64,000 nucleotides of DNA from contig NZ_PJME01000006.1 in the NCBI RefSeq assembly GCF_002954775.1, positions 1 through 64,000 on the forward strand, in the 5' to 3' direction. Under the pieces are notes generated by a model. It worked only from the letters and a program-made list of their open reading frames with translations, made no database searches and was not told the DNA's origin. Source of the stretch: Streptomyces geranii (GTDB taxonomy: Bacteria; Actinomycetota; Actinomycetes; Streptomycetales; Streptomycetaceae). A program made the position numbers and the translations under genes. Positions within the stretch are counted from its first letter, which is position 1, and each line of letters starts with the position of its first letter. Below are positions 8,117-16,488 of the stretch, piece after piece.

Positions 8117-8854
8117 ATGGCCCGAACAGCTCCGCGCTCCCTCGCCGCGCTGCGCCTGCGCCCCGCGAAGGCCGAGAGCAAGCCGCCCAAGAGCCCGCAG
8201 GAGTCCACGCCCAAGTCGCAGTCGAAACCGGCGTCGAAGCCGGCCTCGAAGCAGGCGTCGAAACCCGCGGCCAAGTCTCGGCCCAAGTTCTCGTTGAGGA
8301 GCAGGAAGGCCGCGAAGCCCTCGAAGACCGCGCCGAGGACCGCGCCGAAGGCATCCCCGAAACCGGCACCCGAGAAGGCGGCTGCGCCGAAGCGCCGGCC
8401 GTTCGTCTTCCTGGCCCGGCTGCTGACGGTGCTGTGCGCCTTCGTGTTCATGGTGGCGTTCGCCGTGATCCTGGCCCGGCTGACCCTTGAGCCGTCCCCG
8501 GCGTCCGTGGCGCTGACCCACACCAACCTGCACCCGGGCCGCTCGCTGCGCGCCTATCTCGACCAGCCCGAAATGCGGGACGCGGCCCGGCAGATCGGCG
8601 GGAACGTGCTGCTGGGCGTGCCGTTCGGCCTGCTGGTGCCCGTCATCCTGCCCAAGGCGCGGGGGGTCCTGCGGGTGCTGTTCCTGACCGCGACCGTGAT
8701 GCTGATGGTCGAGCTGGCGCAGGGCACGCTGATCACCGGGCGTGCCTTCGACATCGACGACGTCATCCTCAACACGACGGGCGCGCTGATCGGTTACCTG
8801 TTCCTGGGCCGCCGGATCAGCCGCGCGGTGCACGCGCCGAAGAAACGGGCGTAG
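8117..8854 (+). CDS. VanZ-like membrane protein with lysine-rich N-terminal tail
   Basis: A 245-residue protein. Residues about 17-95 form a low-complexity K/S/P/A tail with repeated SKPAS-type units that resembles histone-H1-like tails. The C-terminal part is a VanZ-like domain with four hydrophobic segments and the signature VELAQ-x(8)-FDIDDVILNTTGALIGY. GGAGGA lies 5 nt before the ATG at 8117. VanZ proteins are linked to teicoplanin tolerance and cell-envelope functions, but the exact activity is unknown. The positively charged tail should be cytoplasmic and could contact DNA or anionic lipid. That is inference from composition. Confidence 0.82.
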   Translation: MARTAPRSLAALRLRPAKAESKPPKSPQESTPKSQSKPASKPASKQASKPAAKSRPKFSLRSRKAAKPSKTAPRTAPKASPKPAPEKAAAPKRRPFVFLARLLTVLCAFVFMVAFAVILARLTLEPSPASVALTHTNLHPGRSLRAYLDQPEMRDAARQIGGNVLLGVPFGLLVPVILPKARGVLRVLFLTATVMLMVELAQGTLITGRAFDIDDVILNTTGALIGYLFLGRRISRAVHAPKKRA

Positions 8855-8904
8855 AGATTCGTAGAGAACCGTGGAGAGCTACGCCTCCCGTCGCTGCCCG
8901 GTCG

Positions 8905-9138
8905 CTATCTCGTCCAGGTGAGTTTGTCGCCGCCGACCCAGCGGATCACGTCCGGATCGTCGAGATCGTGGACGGTGATGCCGGCCGCGGCGGCGACCAC
9001 CAGGACATCGGTGAGCGCCCGCGCGGCACCGACCACCTCCCCGTCGATCTCGATGATGCGGAACGGCGGCACGCCCGGCTGCACCCCGAGCACCATGATC
9101 CGGGGGTGAGCGATGTAAGGGCTCCCGATTTCGGTCAT
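8905..9138 (-). CDS. Small conserved hypothetical protein (77 aa)
   Basis: A 77-residue acidic alpha/beta protein beginning MTEIGSPYIAHPRIMV and ending GGDKLTWTR, with a hydrophobic centre (ALTDVLVVAAAAGITVHDL). It is intact, convergent with the VanZ-like gene and divergent from the PHP gene. I recognise the type from Streptomyces genomes as an uncharacterised small protein but can assign no function. Confidence 0.65.
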   Translation of the reverse strand: MTEIGSPYIAHPRIMVLGVQPGVPPFRIIEIDGEVVGAARALTDVLVVAAAAGITVHDLDDPDVIRWVGGDKLTWTR

Positions 9139-9270
9139 GGATAGAGCGTAGAGCGAATCCGGCCATCATGTACCGGCCACAGGGCAGCCCCAGGAGAGCC
9201 GCCTCCGTCCCCCGCCGTGGTGCGCGCCGGCCGAACGCGCGCGACGCTGGGGGCGGAGGTGAGATTGCCG

Positions 9271-10395
9271 ATGCCGCCCTCGAAGCCCCCACCGCCACCG
9301 ATACCGACGCCGAGATCGCTGGGTCCGGTCGAGGCCCTGGACCGGATCGCCTTCCTGCTGGAGCGCTCGCTGGCTCCCACCTATCGCGTACGGGCGTTCC
9401 GTACCGCGATCGACGTGCTGGCGGAGCTGCCCCCGGAGGAGATCCGGCAGCGGGCGGCGACCGGCAGGCTGGAGTCGCTCAAGGGCATCGGCCCGAAGAC
9501 GGCACAGGTGGTGCGCGAGGCGCTGGCCGGGCAGGTGCCCGCCTACCTGGAGAAACTGGAAGGCGAACAGGGCGTGGCCCCGTCGCCCGGGGCCGGGGAA
9601 CGCCTGCGGGCGCTCCTGCGCGGGGACTGTCATCTGCACTCCGACTGGTCGGACGGCGGCAGCCCGATCGAGGAGATGGGCCGCACGGCGGCCCGGCTCG
9701 GCCACGAGTGGGCGGTGCTCACGGACCACTCACCGCGCCTGACGGTGGCGCGTGGCCTGTCGGCGGAACGACTGCGCGAGCAGCTGGCGGTGGTCGAGGA
9801 GCTGAACGCGGCCTGGGCACCGTTCCGGCTGCTCACCGGCATCGAGTGCGACATCCTCGACGACGGCTCCCTGGACCAGGACCCGGACCTGTTGGCCCTG
9901 CTGGACGTCGTGGTGGTGTCCGTCCACTCCAAGCTGCGCATGGACGCCCGCGCGATGACCCGGCGGATGGTGGCCGCCGTACGCGATCCGCACTCGGACG
10001 TGCTCGGTCACTGCACGGGGCGGCTGCTGGTCGGGCGGGAGCCCAGGGGTGGCGGAGGCGGGCGGGGCGAGCGGGGCGGGGGCCGGGCACGTCCGGAGTC
10101 GGAGTTCGACGCGGAGGCGGTGTTCGCTGCGTGCGCGGAGACGGGCACGGCGGTGGAGATCAACAGCCGCCCGGAACGCCTGGACCCACCACGCCGACTC
10201 CTACGGCAGGCGGTGGCGGCGGGCACCCTCTTCACGATCGACACGGACGCCCACGCCCCCGGCCAGCTGGACTGGCAGATCCTCGGCTGCGCCCGCGCGG
10301 AGGAGTGCGGGGTGCCCGCGGAGCGGGTGGTCACCACGTGGTCGGCGGAGGAGGTGCTGGGGTGGGCGCGGGAGCGTCGGCTGCCGGCGGGCTGA
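9271..10395 (+). CDS. HhH-PHP domain protein (PolX-like without polymerase core)
   Basis: A 374-residue protein. A proline-rich N-terminus leads to an 8-kDa-like helix-hairpin-helix domain (FLLERSLAPTYRVRAFRTAIDVL; LKGIGPKTAQVV), followed directly by a PHP metal-dependent phosphoesterase domain. PHP motifs are DCHLHSDWSDG, LTDHSP, GIECDI, SVHSKL, GHCTGR, EINSRPERLDPP and TDAHAPGQLD. The nucleotidyltransferase palm that lies between these domains in PolX is absent. A glycine/arginine-rich insertion follows GHCTGRLLVG. GGAGGTGA precedes the start. ATG 9271 is chosen, while TTG 9265 has better spacing and GTG 9217 is less supported. A role in DNA end processing or repair is inferred. Confidence 0.85.
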   Translation: MPPSKPPPPPIPTPRSLGPVEALDRIAFLLERSLAPTYRVRAFRTAIDVLAELPPEEIRQRAATGRLESLKGIGPKTAQVVREALAGQVPAYLEKLEGEQGVAPSPGAGERLRALLRGDCHLHSDWSDGGSPIEEMGRTAARLGHEWAVLTDHSPRLTVARGLSAERLREQLAVVEELNAAWAPFRLLTGIECDILDDGSLDQDPDLLALLDVVVVSVHSKLRMDARAMTRRMVAAVRDPHSDVLGHCTGRLLVGREPRGGGGGRGERGGGRARPESEFDAEAVFAACAETGTAVEINSRPERLDPPRRLLRQAVAAGTLFTIDTDAHAPGQLDWQILGCARAEECGVPAERVVTTWSAEEVLGWARERRLPAG

Positions 10396-10430
10396 GGGTG
10401 GGGTGGGGGTTGGGGTGACGGCGGTGAGGG

Positions 10431-10461
10431 TTGACTTCAAGCGCACTCCAATTCGTAGCGT
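10431..10461 (+). promoter_or_regulatory. Promoter with 19-bp spacer, MerR-like
   Basis: TTGACT (10431-10436) and TAGCGT (10456-10461) are separated by 19 bp, the overlong spacer typical of promoters activated by MerR-family proteins. The ATG of the SDR gene lies about 8 nt after the -10, implying a leaderless transcript. No MerR gene is visible nearby, so a distant regulator would be needed. Confidence 0.5.
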
Positions 10462-10468
10462 GCTGTCC

Positions 10469-11431
10469 ATGACCACCGCACAGCACAAGATCGGCTCGGG
10501 CTTCGATGCCCGTAGCACCGCCGACGACGTCCTCGCGGGCATCGATCTCTCCGGGAAGCTCGCGCTCGTCACGGGCGGTTACTCGGGGCTCGGCCTGGAG
10601 ACGACCCGTGCCCTCGTCGAGGCGGGCGCGCGGGTTGTCGTGCCCGCGCGTCGTCCGGAGCACGCCCGGGAGGCGCTGGCCGGTGTCGAGGGCGTCGAGG
10701 TGGACGCGCTCGACCTCGGCGACCTGGACAGCGTGCGCGCCTTCGCCGAGCGCTTCCTCGCCTCCGGGCGCCCCCTCGACCTCGTGATCGACAACGCCGG
10801 GATCATGGCCTGCCCCGAGACCCGGGTCGGCCCCGGCTGGGAGGCCCAGTTCGCGACGAACCACCTCGGCCACTTCGCCCTCGTCAACCGGCTGTGGCCG
10901 GCCATCGCGCCCGGCGGCGCACGCGTCGTCTCCGTCTCCTCCCGCGGCCACCACTTCTCCGACGTCCGCTGGGACGACCTCCACTGGGAGCGCGGCTACG
11001 ACAAGTGGGAGGCGTACGGCCAGGCCAAGACGGCCAACGTCCTGTTCGCCGTCCACCTCGACAGGCTCGGCCGCGACGCGGGCGTCCGCGCCTTCTCCCT
11101 CCACCCCGGCGCCATCCTCACCCCGCTCCAGCGCCACATCCCGATCGCCGAGCAGATCGAACGCGGCTGGCGGGACGCCGAGGGCAACGCGCTCGACCTG
11201 GCGGGGTTCAAGACGCCCGAGCAAGGTGCGGCGACGCAGGTGTGGGCCGCGACCTCCCCGCAGCTCGCCGGTATGGGCGGCGTCTACTGCGAGGACTGCG
11301 ACATCGCCGAGCCCGCGACTCCGGGCGACCAGAGCGGTGGGGTGCGGGACTACGCGGTCGATGCGGATGCGGCTGCGCGGCTGTGGGAGGTGTCGGCTGC
11401 CCTTACGGGGGTGAACGCGTTCTCCGCGTAG
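10469..11431 (+). CDS. Short-chain dehydrogenase/reductase (SDR)
   Basis: A 320-residue SDR of the long retinol-dehydrogenase/protochlorophyllide-reductase-like type. The NAD(P) loop is TGGYSGLGLE, the structural motif IDNAGIMA, and the catalytic pair YGQAK with an upstream SVSSRG serine. ATG 10469 lacks a ribosome site but lies about 8 nt after a -10-like hexamer, so it is probably translated from a leaderless mRNA. It stands alone between the PHP gene and the truncated dipeptidase. Substrate is unknown. The unusual 19-bp promoter spacer suggests MerR-type induction. Confidence 0.9.
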   Translation: MTTAQHKIGSGFDARSTADDVLAGIDLSGKLALVTGGYSGLGLETTRALVEAGARVVVPARRPEHAREALAGVEGVEVDALDLGDLDSVRAFAERFLASGRPLDLVIDNAGIMACPETRVGPGWEAQFATNHLGHFALVNRLWPAIAPGGARVVSVSSRGHHFSDVRWDDLHWERGYDKWEAYGQAKTANVLFAVHLDRLGRDAGVRAFSLHPGAILTPLQRHIPIAEQIERGWRDAEGNALDLAGFKTPEQGAATQVWAATSPQLAGMGGVYCEDCDIAEPATPGDQSGGVRDYAVDADAAARLWEVSAALTGVNAFSA

Positions 11432-11465
11432 CGCTCAGCTGGTCGGGCAGTTCGTTCGGCCGCGG

Positions 11466-11521
11466 GCCGGTAGGGGCTGGTCGCGCAGTTCCCCGCGCCC
11501 CTGGGGGCTGCGCCCCATCGG
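11466..11521. repeat. Streptomyces REP-like repeat, copy A
   Basis: It contains the 23-bp core (11480-11502, beginning GTCGCGCAGTTCCCC) that recurs exactly at 35416-35438 and, inverted, at 30333-30355. It is followed by a GGGGCTGCGCCCC stem. It abuts the stop codon of the shortened dipeptidase gene, so a repeat-associated deletion may have removed that gene's 3' end. Confidence 0.75.
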
Positions 11522-11523
11522 GC

Positions 11524-11961
11524 CTAGGAGTGGCTCGTGACCAGGTCGAGTTCGCGGCCGTCGGCGTCCGCGAGGGTCAGGTCGACCGCGGCGCCCGCGC
11601 TGTGCGGGGCGATCTCGGGCGGGGAGACGTAGCGGCTGGCGGCGGCACGGAGGCGGTCGTCGGGCCAGTCCGGGTGCTGGGCGCGCAGTTCGGCGGAGTA
11701 CTCGTCGAAGTAACGGCGTTGCAGGGCGGGGGGCCGGTAGCCCTCGACGAACAGCAGCCGTATGCCGTCGGGGAGTTGTGCCTGCGCGTCGAGCAGTCGG
11801 TCGAGGACGCCCTGCCGCAGCCGGAACTGGGCGCCGCCGGACGCGTGTTGCTGCCGGTCGTCGGTGAGCAGGGCGCCGCGCACGTCCACCAGCCGCTCAC
11901 CGCACTCCATGACGGGTACGGCGGCCACCTTCGCGTCGGACATCAGGATGATCTCACTCAT
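11524..11961 (-). pseudogene. VanX-type D-Ala-D-Ala dipeptidase, 3'-truncated
   Basis: A 145-residue remnant of an M15D dipeptidase (full-length relatives about 200 aa). It retains the VEGYRPPALQRRYF substrate region and the first zinc cluster PHSAGAAVDLTL (His and Asp ligands). It stops at GRELDLVTSHS, so the later segment carrying the catalytic Glu and the third zinc ligand (an EWWH-type motif) is missing. The stop codon touches a REP-like repeat. The remnant should not be catalytically active. The start at 11961 (MSEIILMSD) matches the family N-terminus. The comparison with full-length relatives is from memory. Confidence 0.75.
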
Positions 11962-12008
11962 GCCACGATCATCTCGCGCCGTCCCGGCCCCGACCGCGGG
12001 GCCGGGGT

Positions 12009-12581
12009 TCAGGCGGCGAATCCGACGTTCGTGACGTACTCGTACTGGCCCCACTGGGACCCGAGGTCGACGATCTGGTCGGTCCAGGCGTCGTCGAAGG
12101 CCTGGGTGTCACCGGTGGACCAGGCCTGGACGAGCTGGTCCCAGTGCCGGATGTTCAGCGTGCGGAACTCGACGACGCGCTGGCGTGGCCGGTCCACCTG
12201 GGACTGGTTGACGGGGTGCAGTTCGACGCGGGTGCCACGACCTCGGGCGTTGAGCCGCCCGACGAGATACCGGGCGACGTTCTGCCGACGGACCGTCCAG
12301 TACGCCCGCTCGATCTTCTCCAGGTTCCGCTTCGACGGGCTGCGCCGGCCCTCCAGCCACGCCTTGAGCGTACGGTCGGTGACCGTCAGCCCCGCCTCCC
12401 GTGCCGCCGACCGGGCGTGGTCGGTGCGCGTCAGGTAGTGCAGCCGCGCCAGCAGCCCGCGCCGTGTCGTGATCGGCGTGACGATTCCGCCCGCCAGCAT
12501 GTCGAGCCGGCGTGCGACGGCCGCGCTGCCCTTGATGCCCCTGGCACCGTATTTCCCGAACTCCTGGATGTGTTCAGGCAT
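12009..12581 (-). CDS. Tpg-like (terminal-protein-like) DNA-binding protein
   Basis: A 190-residue basic protein with a helix-turn-helix at about 56-90 (REAGLTVTDRTLKAWLEGRRSPSKRNLEKIERAYW). A basic NVARYLVGRLNARGRG segment and an acidic C-terminal half follow (IRHWDQLVQAW, GQYEYVTNVGF). The order of HTH, basic linker, beta-rich part and C-terminal aromatic/acidic motif parallels Streptomyces terminal protein Tpg (about 185 aa). GGGAGG lies 6 nt before the ATG. It starts 22 nt after the Tap-like gene on the same strand, and tap-tpg adjacency is the known arrangement. If homologous, it would bind or prime replicon ends, though a plain regulator is the alternative. Confidence 0.55.
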   Translation of the reverse strand: MPEHIQEFGKYGARGIKGSAAVARRLDMLAGGIVTPITTRRGLLARLHYLTRTDHARSAAREAGLTVTDRTLKAWLEGRRSPSKRNLEKIERAYWTVRRQNVARYLVGRLNARGRGTRVELHPVNQSQVDRPRQRVVEFRTLNIRHWDQLVQAWSTGDTQAFDDAWTDQIVDLGSQWGQYEYVTNVGFAA

Positions 12582-12603
12582 GCACCGCCTCCCTCACTGT
12601 CGC

Positions 12604-14154
12604 TCAGTCCTCGTGCTCGTTCTCGTGCTCGCCCGTGGCGGCGGGATCAGTATCCTCGCCGACGGTGTAGGTGTCCTTGATCTTGACCTCGGAAACGCCA
12701 CGCCCTTCCGGGAAGACGCTCCGCCAGTCGCCGATGACGTGCAGCTCGTCGGTGCCCATCGCGCGCACGACGGTCAGCCCCTCGCCGTACGCCTTGTACG
12801 CCTTGGTCCAGAGGTTGGCGAAGGCCTGCGAGCGGATCAGGTGCATCCAGTCGGGGCGGTACAGCTCCCGGTTGTAGTTCGACTCCCCCATCGTGGAGAC
12901 GAACTTGGAGTACATCGCCTTCACGTATTCGAGGGTGACCTCGTCGTCCTGCTCGATGGCCCGGTCGCGCGCGTCCTTCAGGGCGATCCGGAACTTCTCC
13001 AGCAGGTTCTCGGTCGCGCCGGAGGTGAACGACTCGTGGATCTCCGGCGGTTCGCACAGTCCGTACTTCGGCCCGGACAGCCGGAGCAGCAGCCGCAGCG
13101 TCGGCTCGGTCACCCACAGCGGGCCCGGTTCGTCGCGGTTGCCGACCGGGTTGGGGAGTTCGGCCTCGTGGTCCCAGACGGGCGGCGTGATCAGGTGGAC
13201 GCCGGCCCGGCGGCGGTCGTGGCCGAACCCGGTGGAGTGCTCCAACTGGCCGATGGGCAGATGGGTCTTGAGCGCGGAGAGGTACGCGCCGTTGATGTCG
13301 AGCGCGGTCACCTCGTGGGCGCCGGGCGGGAGTTCGCGGCGGGCCCACTTGGGGCGGGCCTCCCAGATCTGGTCGGCACCGCGTGCGGTCTGCTTGCGCA
13401 GGATGTCCGGGATCCAGGGGTGGGCCACGACGTCGTACCGCCCGCCCTTGCGGGTCGAGTCGAGCAGCGCCATCGCGTCCGGGATGGCCCGCTTGATCAG
13501 CGCGGCGGTCGCCGCGTCGACGTCCCCCGCGTGTTCGGCAAGGGCACCGGCGACTGCGGCGGCGATCGGATCGGGCCCGTCGGAGACGGCCTGGACGCGC
13601 CGGCCGACGGGCACGACCTTGACAGGCGGGGCGACCGGAGCGGCTGCGGGTTTCGCGGGAGGTTCGCTGACCGTGGCCGTCTCCCCGCCGCACTCACCGG
13701 GGTCGAGGTGCTGCGGGAACCCGGCGACCTGGTGACGGGCGGGGTGCCCGCAGAGCACGCAGGGCTGGGCGACGGCCAGGGTCTCCGACTCGCCCTCGGC
13801 CTCACCTTCGGCCTCCGCTGCCCCTGCCTCCGACTCCTCAAGCTCTGCGTCCCCGGAGGCGGAGGCATCGTCGTCGTCCGCCGAGACCTCCTCAGCGGCC
13901 TGCTCGGCCTGCGCCTCCAGCCACGTACGCGCCCCGTCGAGGAAGTAGGCGTACTTCTCGCGGACTTCGCCGCCGGGGTCGCGCCCCGACTCCCACCCCC
14001 CGACGGTGGAGGGACTCACCCCGAGCGCCTGGGCGACCTGGGCGCGCGAGAGGTTCAGCCCCTCCCGCAGCCCGCGCCGCACCTCGACCGAGGGCAGGGG
14101 CACCTCCTGGCGGGCACCGGCCAGCAGGGCGTCGATCGCGCCGAAGTCCGTCAT
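12604..14154 (-). CDS. Tap-like protein with XRE HTH and polymerase-B-like motifs
   Basis: A 516-residue protein. Residues 30-60 are an XRE HTH (LSRAQVAQALGVSPSTVGGWESG). Residues 85-128 are an acidic linker, and 132-155 a possible zinc cluster (CVLC...C). The C-terminal half carries ALDINGAYLSAL (D286), KAMYSKFVSTMGE (about 412-424) and AMGTDELHVI (D469). These occupy the order of motifs A, B and C of family-B DNA polymerases and of the C-terminal part of telomere-associated protein Tap. It is shorter than classical Tap (about 740 aa). With the following gene it forms a Tap/Tpg-like pair. Telomere or end-priming function is inferred, and catalysis is unproven. Confidence 0.6.
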   Translation of the reverse strand: MTDFGAIDALLAGARQEVPLPSVEVRRGLREGLNLSRAQVAQALGVSPSTVGGWESGRDPGGEVREKYAYFLDGARTWLEAQAEQAAEEVSADDDDASASGDAELEESEAGAAEAEGEAEGESETLAVAQPCVLCGHPARHQVAGFPQHLDPGECGGETATVSEPPAKPAAAPVAPPVKVVPVGRRVQAVSDGPDPIAAAVAGALAEHAGDVDAATAALIKRAIPDAMALLDSTRKGGRYDVVAHPWIPDILRKQTARGADQIWEARPKWARRELPPGAHEVTALDINGAYLSALKTHLPIGQLEHSTGFGHDRRRAGVHLITPPVWDHEAELPNPVGNRDEPGPLWVTEPTLRLLLRLSGPKYGLCEPPEIHESFTSGATENLLEKFRIALKDARDRAIEQDDEVTLEYVKAMYSKFVSTMGESNYNRELYRPDWMHLIRSQAFANLWTKAYKAYGEGLTVVRAMGTDELHVIGDWRSVFPEGRGVSEVKIKDTYTVGEDTDPAATGEHENEHED

Positions 14155-14222
14155 CGGGCCACCGCCGGCCGCACACGTTCTCCCAAGGACAGTTGCACCG
14201 CATCAGACTACGCACTGGGACC

Positions 14223-15191
14223 TCACTGACCCCCGTGGGCGGCGCGCGGGGGAAGATCTTCCAGAGCCTCCATCAGCGCGGGCCCGACCACCTCCCGCAC
14301 CCACTCCTCCCCCGTGGCCCGGGGCACCACCTCGGTCAGCATGATCAGGTACAGGTAGGCGCGGTAGAGGGCGAGGCGTCGGCAGACGTTCTCCTCGAAC
14401 CCGACCGATCCGCCCGCCTCCCGATACGCCCTCAGGAACGGCTCGTCGCCCTGGATGTCCCCGAGCAGCGCCAGCGACACGAAGTCGGCCACCGGATCGC
14501 CCCAGAACATGCGTTCCCCGTCGATGAGGCCGCCGATGCGGGGCGGTCCGGCCGAGCGGTCGACCAGGATGTTGCCCCGCCAGAGGTCGAAGTGGACCAG
14601 TCGGGGGACGGTGACCTCGTCCAGCACGTCGTACGCGCCCCGGAGGGCACGGGCCACCTCCGTCACTGGGACCGGCAGCCACGCGCCGTAGCGGGCCGCG
14701 TCGTCGAGGACGGCGTCGAGCATGGTGGTGAAGGCCGTACGCCAGTCGGCGGCGAGGGGGCCGAGCGCGCCGGAGGGGTAGCCGAAGGCCGGTCCGGTGA
14801 CCGTGTGCAGGCGGGCCACCAGGGCGCCCAGCTCGCTCCGCAGGACCGTCCGCTCGGCGTCGGTCACGGAGTCGTCCCACGGGTCGCCCGGGACGGCGGT
14901 CATCAGCAGGTGGCCGTCGCCGAGGGCCACGACGCTCGGCGCCGGTACGTCGACGGTGCCGGCGGCGCGGTAGAACTCGGCCTCGGCGACGAGGAGTCGG
15001 ACCTCGTGGCGCATCCCGGGGACCGTCTCCGGCGGCGGGATCTTCAGGACGTACCGACTGCCGTCGACCAGCCGCAGCTCCTCGACGACGTTGTACGTCC
15101 CTCCCGTGAGCGGACGGCAGTCCGTGAGGTCGTCCGGTGGCAGCCCCGCCGACGCGAGGACCCGCCTGGCCCGCTCCCACGAATCGCTCAT
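14223..15191 (-). CDS. APH-fold phosphotransferase family protein
   Basis: A 322-residue aminoglycoside-phosphotransferase/choline-kinase-fold protein. The catalytic loop is VHFDLWRGNILVD (expected HxDLxxxN) and the metal-binding motif is GLIDGERMFWGDPVADF. The N-terminal TGGTYNVVEELRLVDGSRYVLKI is the nucleotide loop and ATP lysine. The ATG at 15191 has GGAGG 8 nt upstream. It probably phosphorylates a small hydroxylated metabolite or drug. Substrate cannot be read from sequence, and resistance should not be assumed. It stands alone upstream of the Tap-like gene. Confidence 0.85.
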   Translation of the reverse strand: MSDSWERARRVLASAGLPPDDLTDCRPLTGGTYNVVEELRLVDGSRYVLKIPPPETVPGMRHEVRLLVAEAEFYRAAGTVDVPAPSVVALGDGHLLMTAVPGDPWDDSVTDAERTVLRSELGALVARLHTVTGPAFGYPSGALGPLAADWRTAFTTMLDAVLDDAARYGAWLPVPVTEVARALRGAYDVLDEVTVPRLVHFDLWRGNILVDRSAGPPRIGGLIDGERMFWGDPVADFVSLALLGDIQGDEPFLRAYREAGGSVGFEENVCRRLALYRAYLYLIMLTEVVPRATGEEWVREVVGPALMEALEDLPPRAAHGGQ

Positions 15192-15405
15192 CGTCCGTGC
15201 CTCCCCCGGCCTCGACCAGCCGCGCCCGCGCCCCGCGTGCGCCACCGGAACAGGGTACGGAGGACAGGCGGGCCCTGACCCGTCCGCCGCCGCGACACAG
15301 ACAGGACAGAGCCGACATACGGGGATACTCTGGAGGTGGTAACGATCAATTCCGGGCCGGGTCCTGGGGTGGGGCGGACCGCCCGGTGTCGGAGGGCGGC
15401 GTCTT

Positions 15406-16488
15406 ATGGGCGTGAGAACCAAGTCCGCGGTGGCGGGTGCCTCGGCCGTGCTGGTCGCCCTGGGCGGGACGGCCGCGGTGGCCGTCCCGGCGGACGATCC
15501 GTCGCCGCAGGAGATCTTCGAAGAGGCCGCACCGGCCACCGTGCACGTGATCGGCAACTCGGCGCTCGGCAGCGGCTTCGTCTACGACGCCGATCAGGGG
15601 CTCATCCTGACGAACGCCCATGTCGTCGAAGGCCAGGGCGCGTTGAAGGTGGTCATCGACGACAAGGAGCCGGTGGCCGTACGGGTCCTCGGCAGCGATC
15701 CCTGCGAGGACCTGGCCGTCGTGAAGCTGACGGCTCCTCAGGACGACCTGAAGGAGCTGGAGTTCGGCGACAGCGGTGACCTCAAGGCCGCCGACACCGT
15801 GACCGCCCTCGGCTATCCGACGTCCCTCACCGACTACGCCACGCAGAAGCCCGTGTACACGTCCGGCAGCGTGCAGTCGCCGGACGTCCCCGCCGATCTG
15901 AGCGTGTCCTATCCCCATCTCCCGGCCACCATCCAGCACTCGGCGACGCTGAACCACGGCAACTCCGGCGGGCCCCTGCTGAACTCCGACGGCAAGGTCG
16001 TCGGGATCAACACCCTGGGCAACTCGGAGGCGCAGGGGCAGTACTACTCGATCGCCGGCGACCACGCGAAGCCCCTGCTCGACGGGCTGGTGGCGGGCGA
16101 CCGGAAGAACGACCCCGGGTGGGAACTCGTCTCCCTGGAGGACCCGTACCTGAGTTCCGCGTACTACTTCCCGGACCTCCAGGACCAGCGGTACGTCCTC
16201 GACATGCAGAACCAGCTCCTCGACGAGGGCTACACCGGGCTGTTCGTGATGAGTACCGCCTCCAACTCCGCTGCAGACAAGGCCCAGTTGGAGGAGGGTG
16301 ACGTGATCACGAGCGTCAAGGACGTGCCGATGCGCACCGTCAGCGATCTGTGCGACGTCCTGCAGTCCGCCGCGCCGGGCGAGAAGCTGCCGCTCGCCGG
16401 TATCTACACCTACAACGCCGCCACGCCCAAGGACACGATCGGCGATACATGGTCCACCGACCTGACGCTGCCGGGCAAGGGGAGCTAG
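15406..16488 (+). CDS. Secreted trypsin-like serine protease with PDZ-like domain (HtrA type)
   Basis: A 360-residue S1C-type protease. An N-terminal Sec signal (about residues 1-28, ending AVAVPADD) is followed by a trypsin-like domain. Its catalytic His is in LTNAHVVEG, Asp in CEDLAVVKL and Ser in GNSGGPLLN. The C-terminal region around GLFVMSTASNSAADKAQLEEGDVITSVKDVPM is PDZ-like. It would act outside the membrane in quality control or processing. ATG 15406 has GGAGG 10 nt upstream. Its stop codon interlocks with that of the convergent DUF3626 gene in the sequence CTAG. Confidence 0.88.
   Translation: MGVRTKSAVAGASAVLVALGGTAAVAVPADDPSPQEIFEEAAPATVHVIGNSALGSGFVYDADQGLILTNAHVVEGQGALKVVIDDKEPVAVRVLGSDPCEDLAVVKLTAPQDDLKELEFGDSGDLKAADTVTALGYPTSLTDYATQKPVYTSGSVQSPDVPADLSVSYPHLPATIQHSATLNHGNSGGPLLNSDGKVVGINTLGNSEAQGQYYSIAGDHAKPLLDGLVAGDRKNDPGWELVSLEDPYLSSAYYFPDLQDQRYVLDMQNQLLDEGYTGLFVMSTASNSAADKAQLEEGDVITSVKDVPMRTVSDLCDVLQSAAPGEKLPLAGIYTYNAATPKDTIGDTWSTDLTLPGKGS

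Noticed and set aside
12469..14229. 586-codon plus-strand frame
   Set aside because: It is the shadow of the Tap-like gene. The minus frame has a HTH, coherent motifs and a ribosome site, and the plus frame has none.
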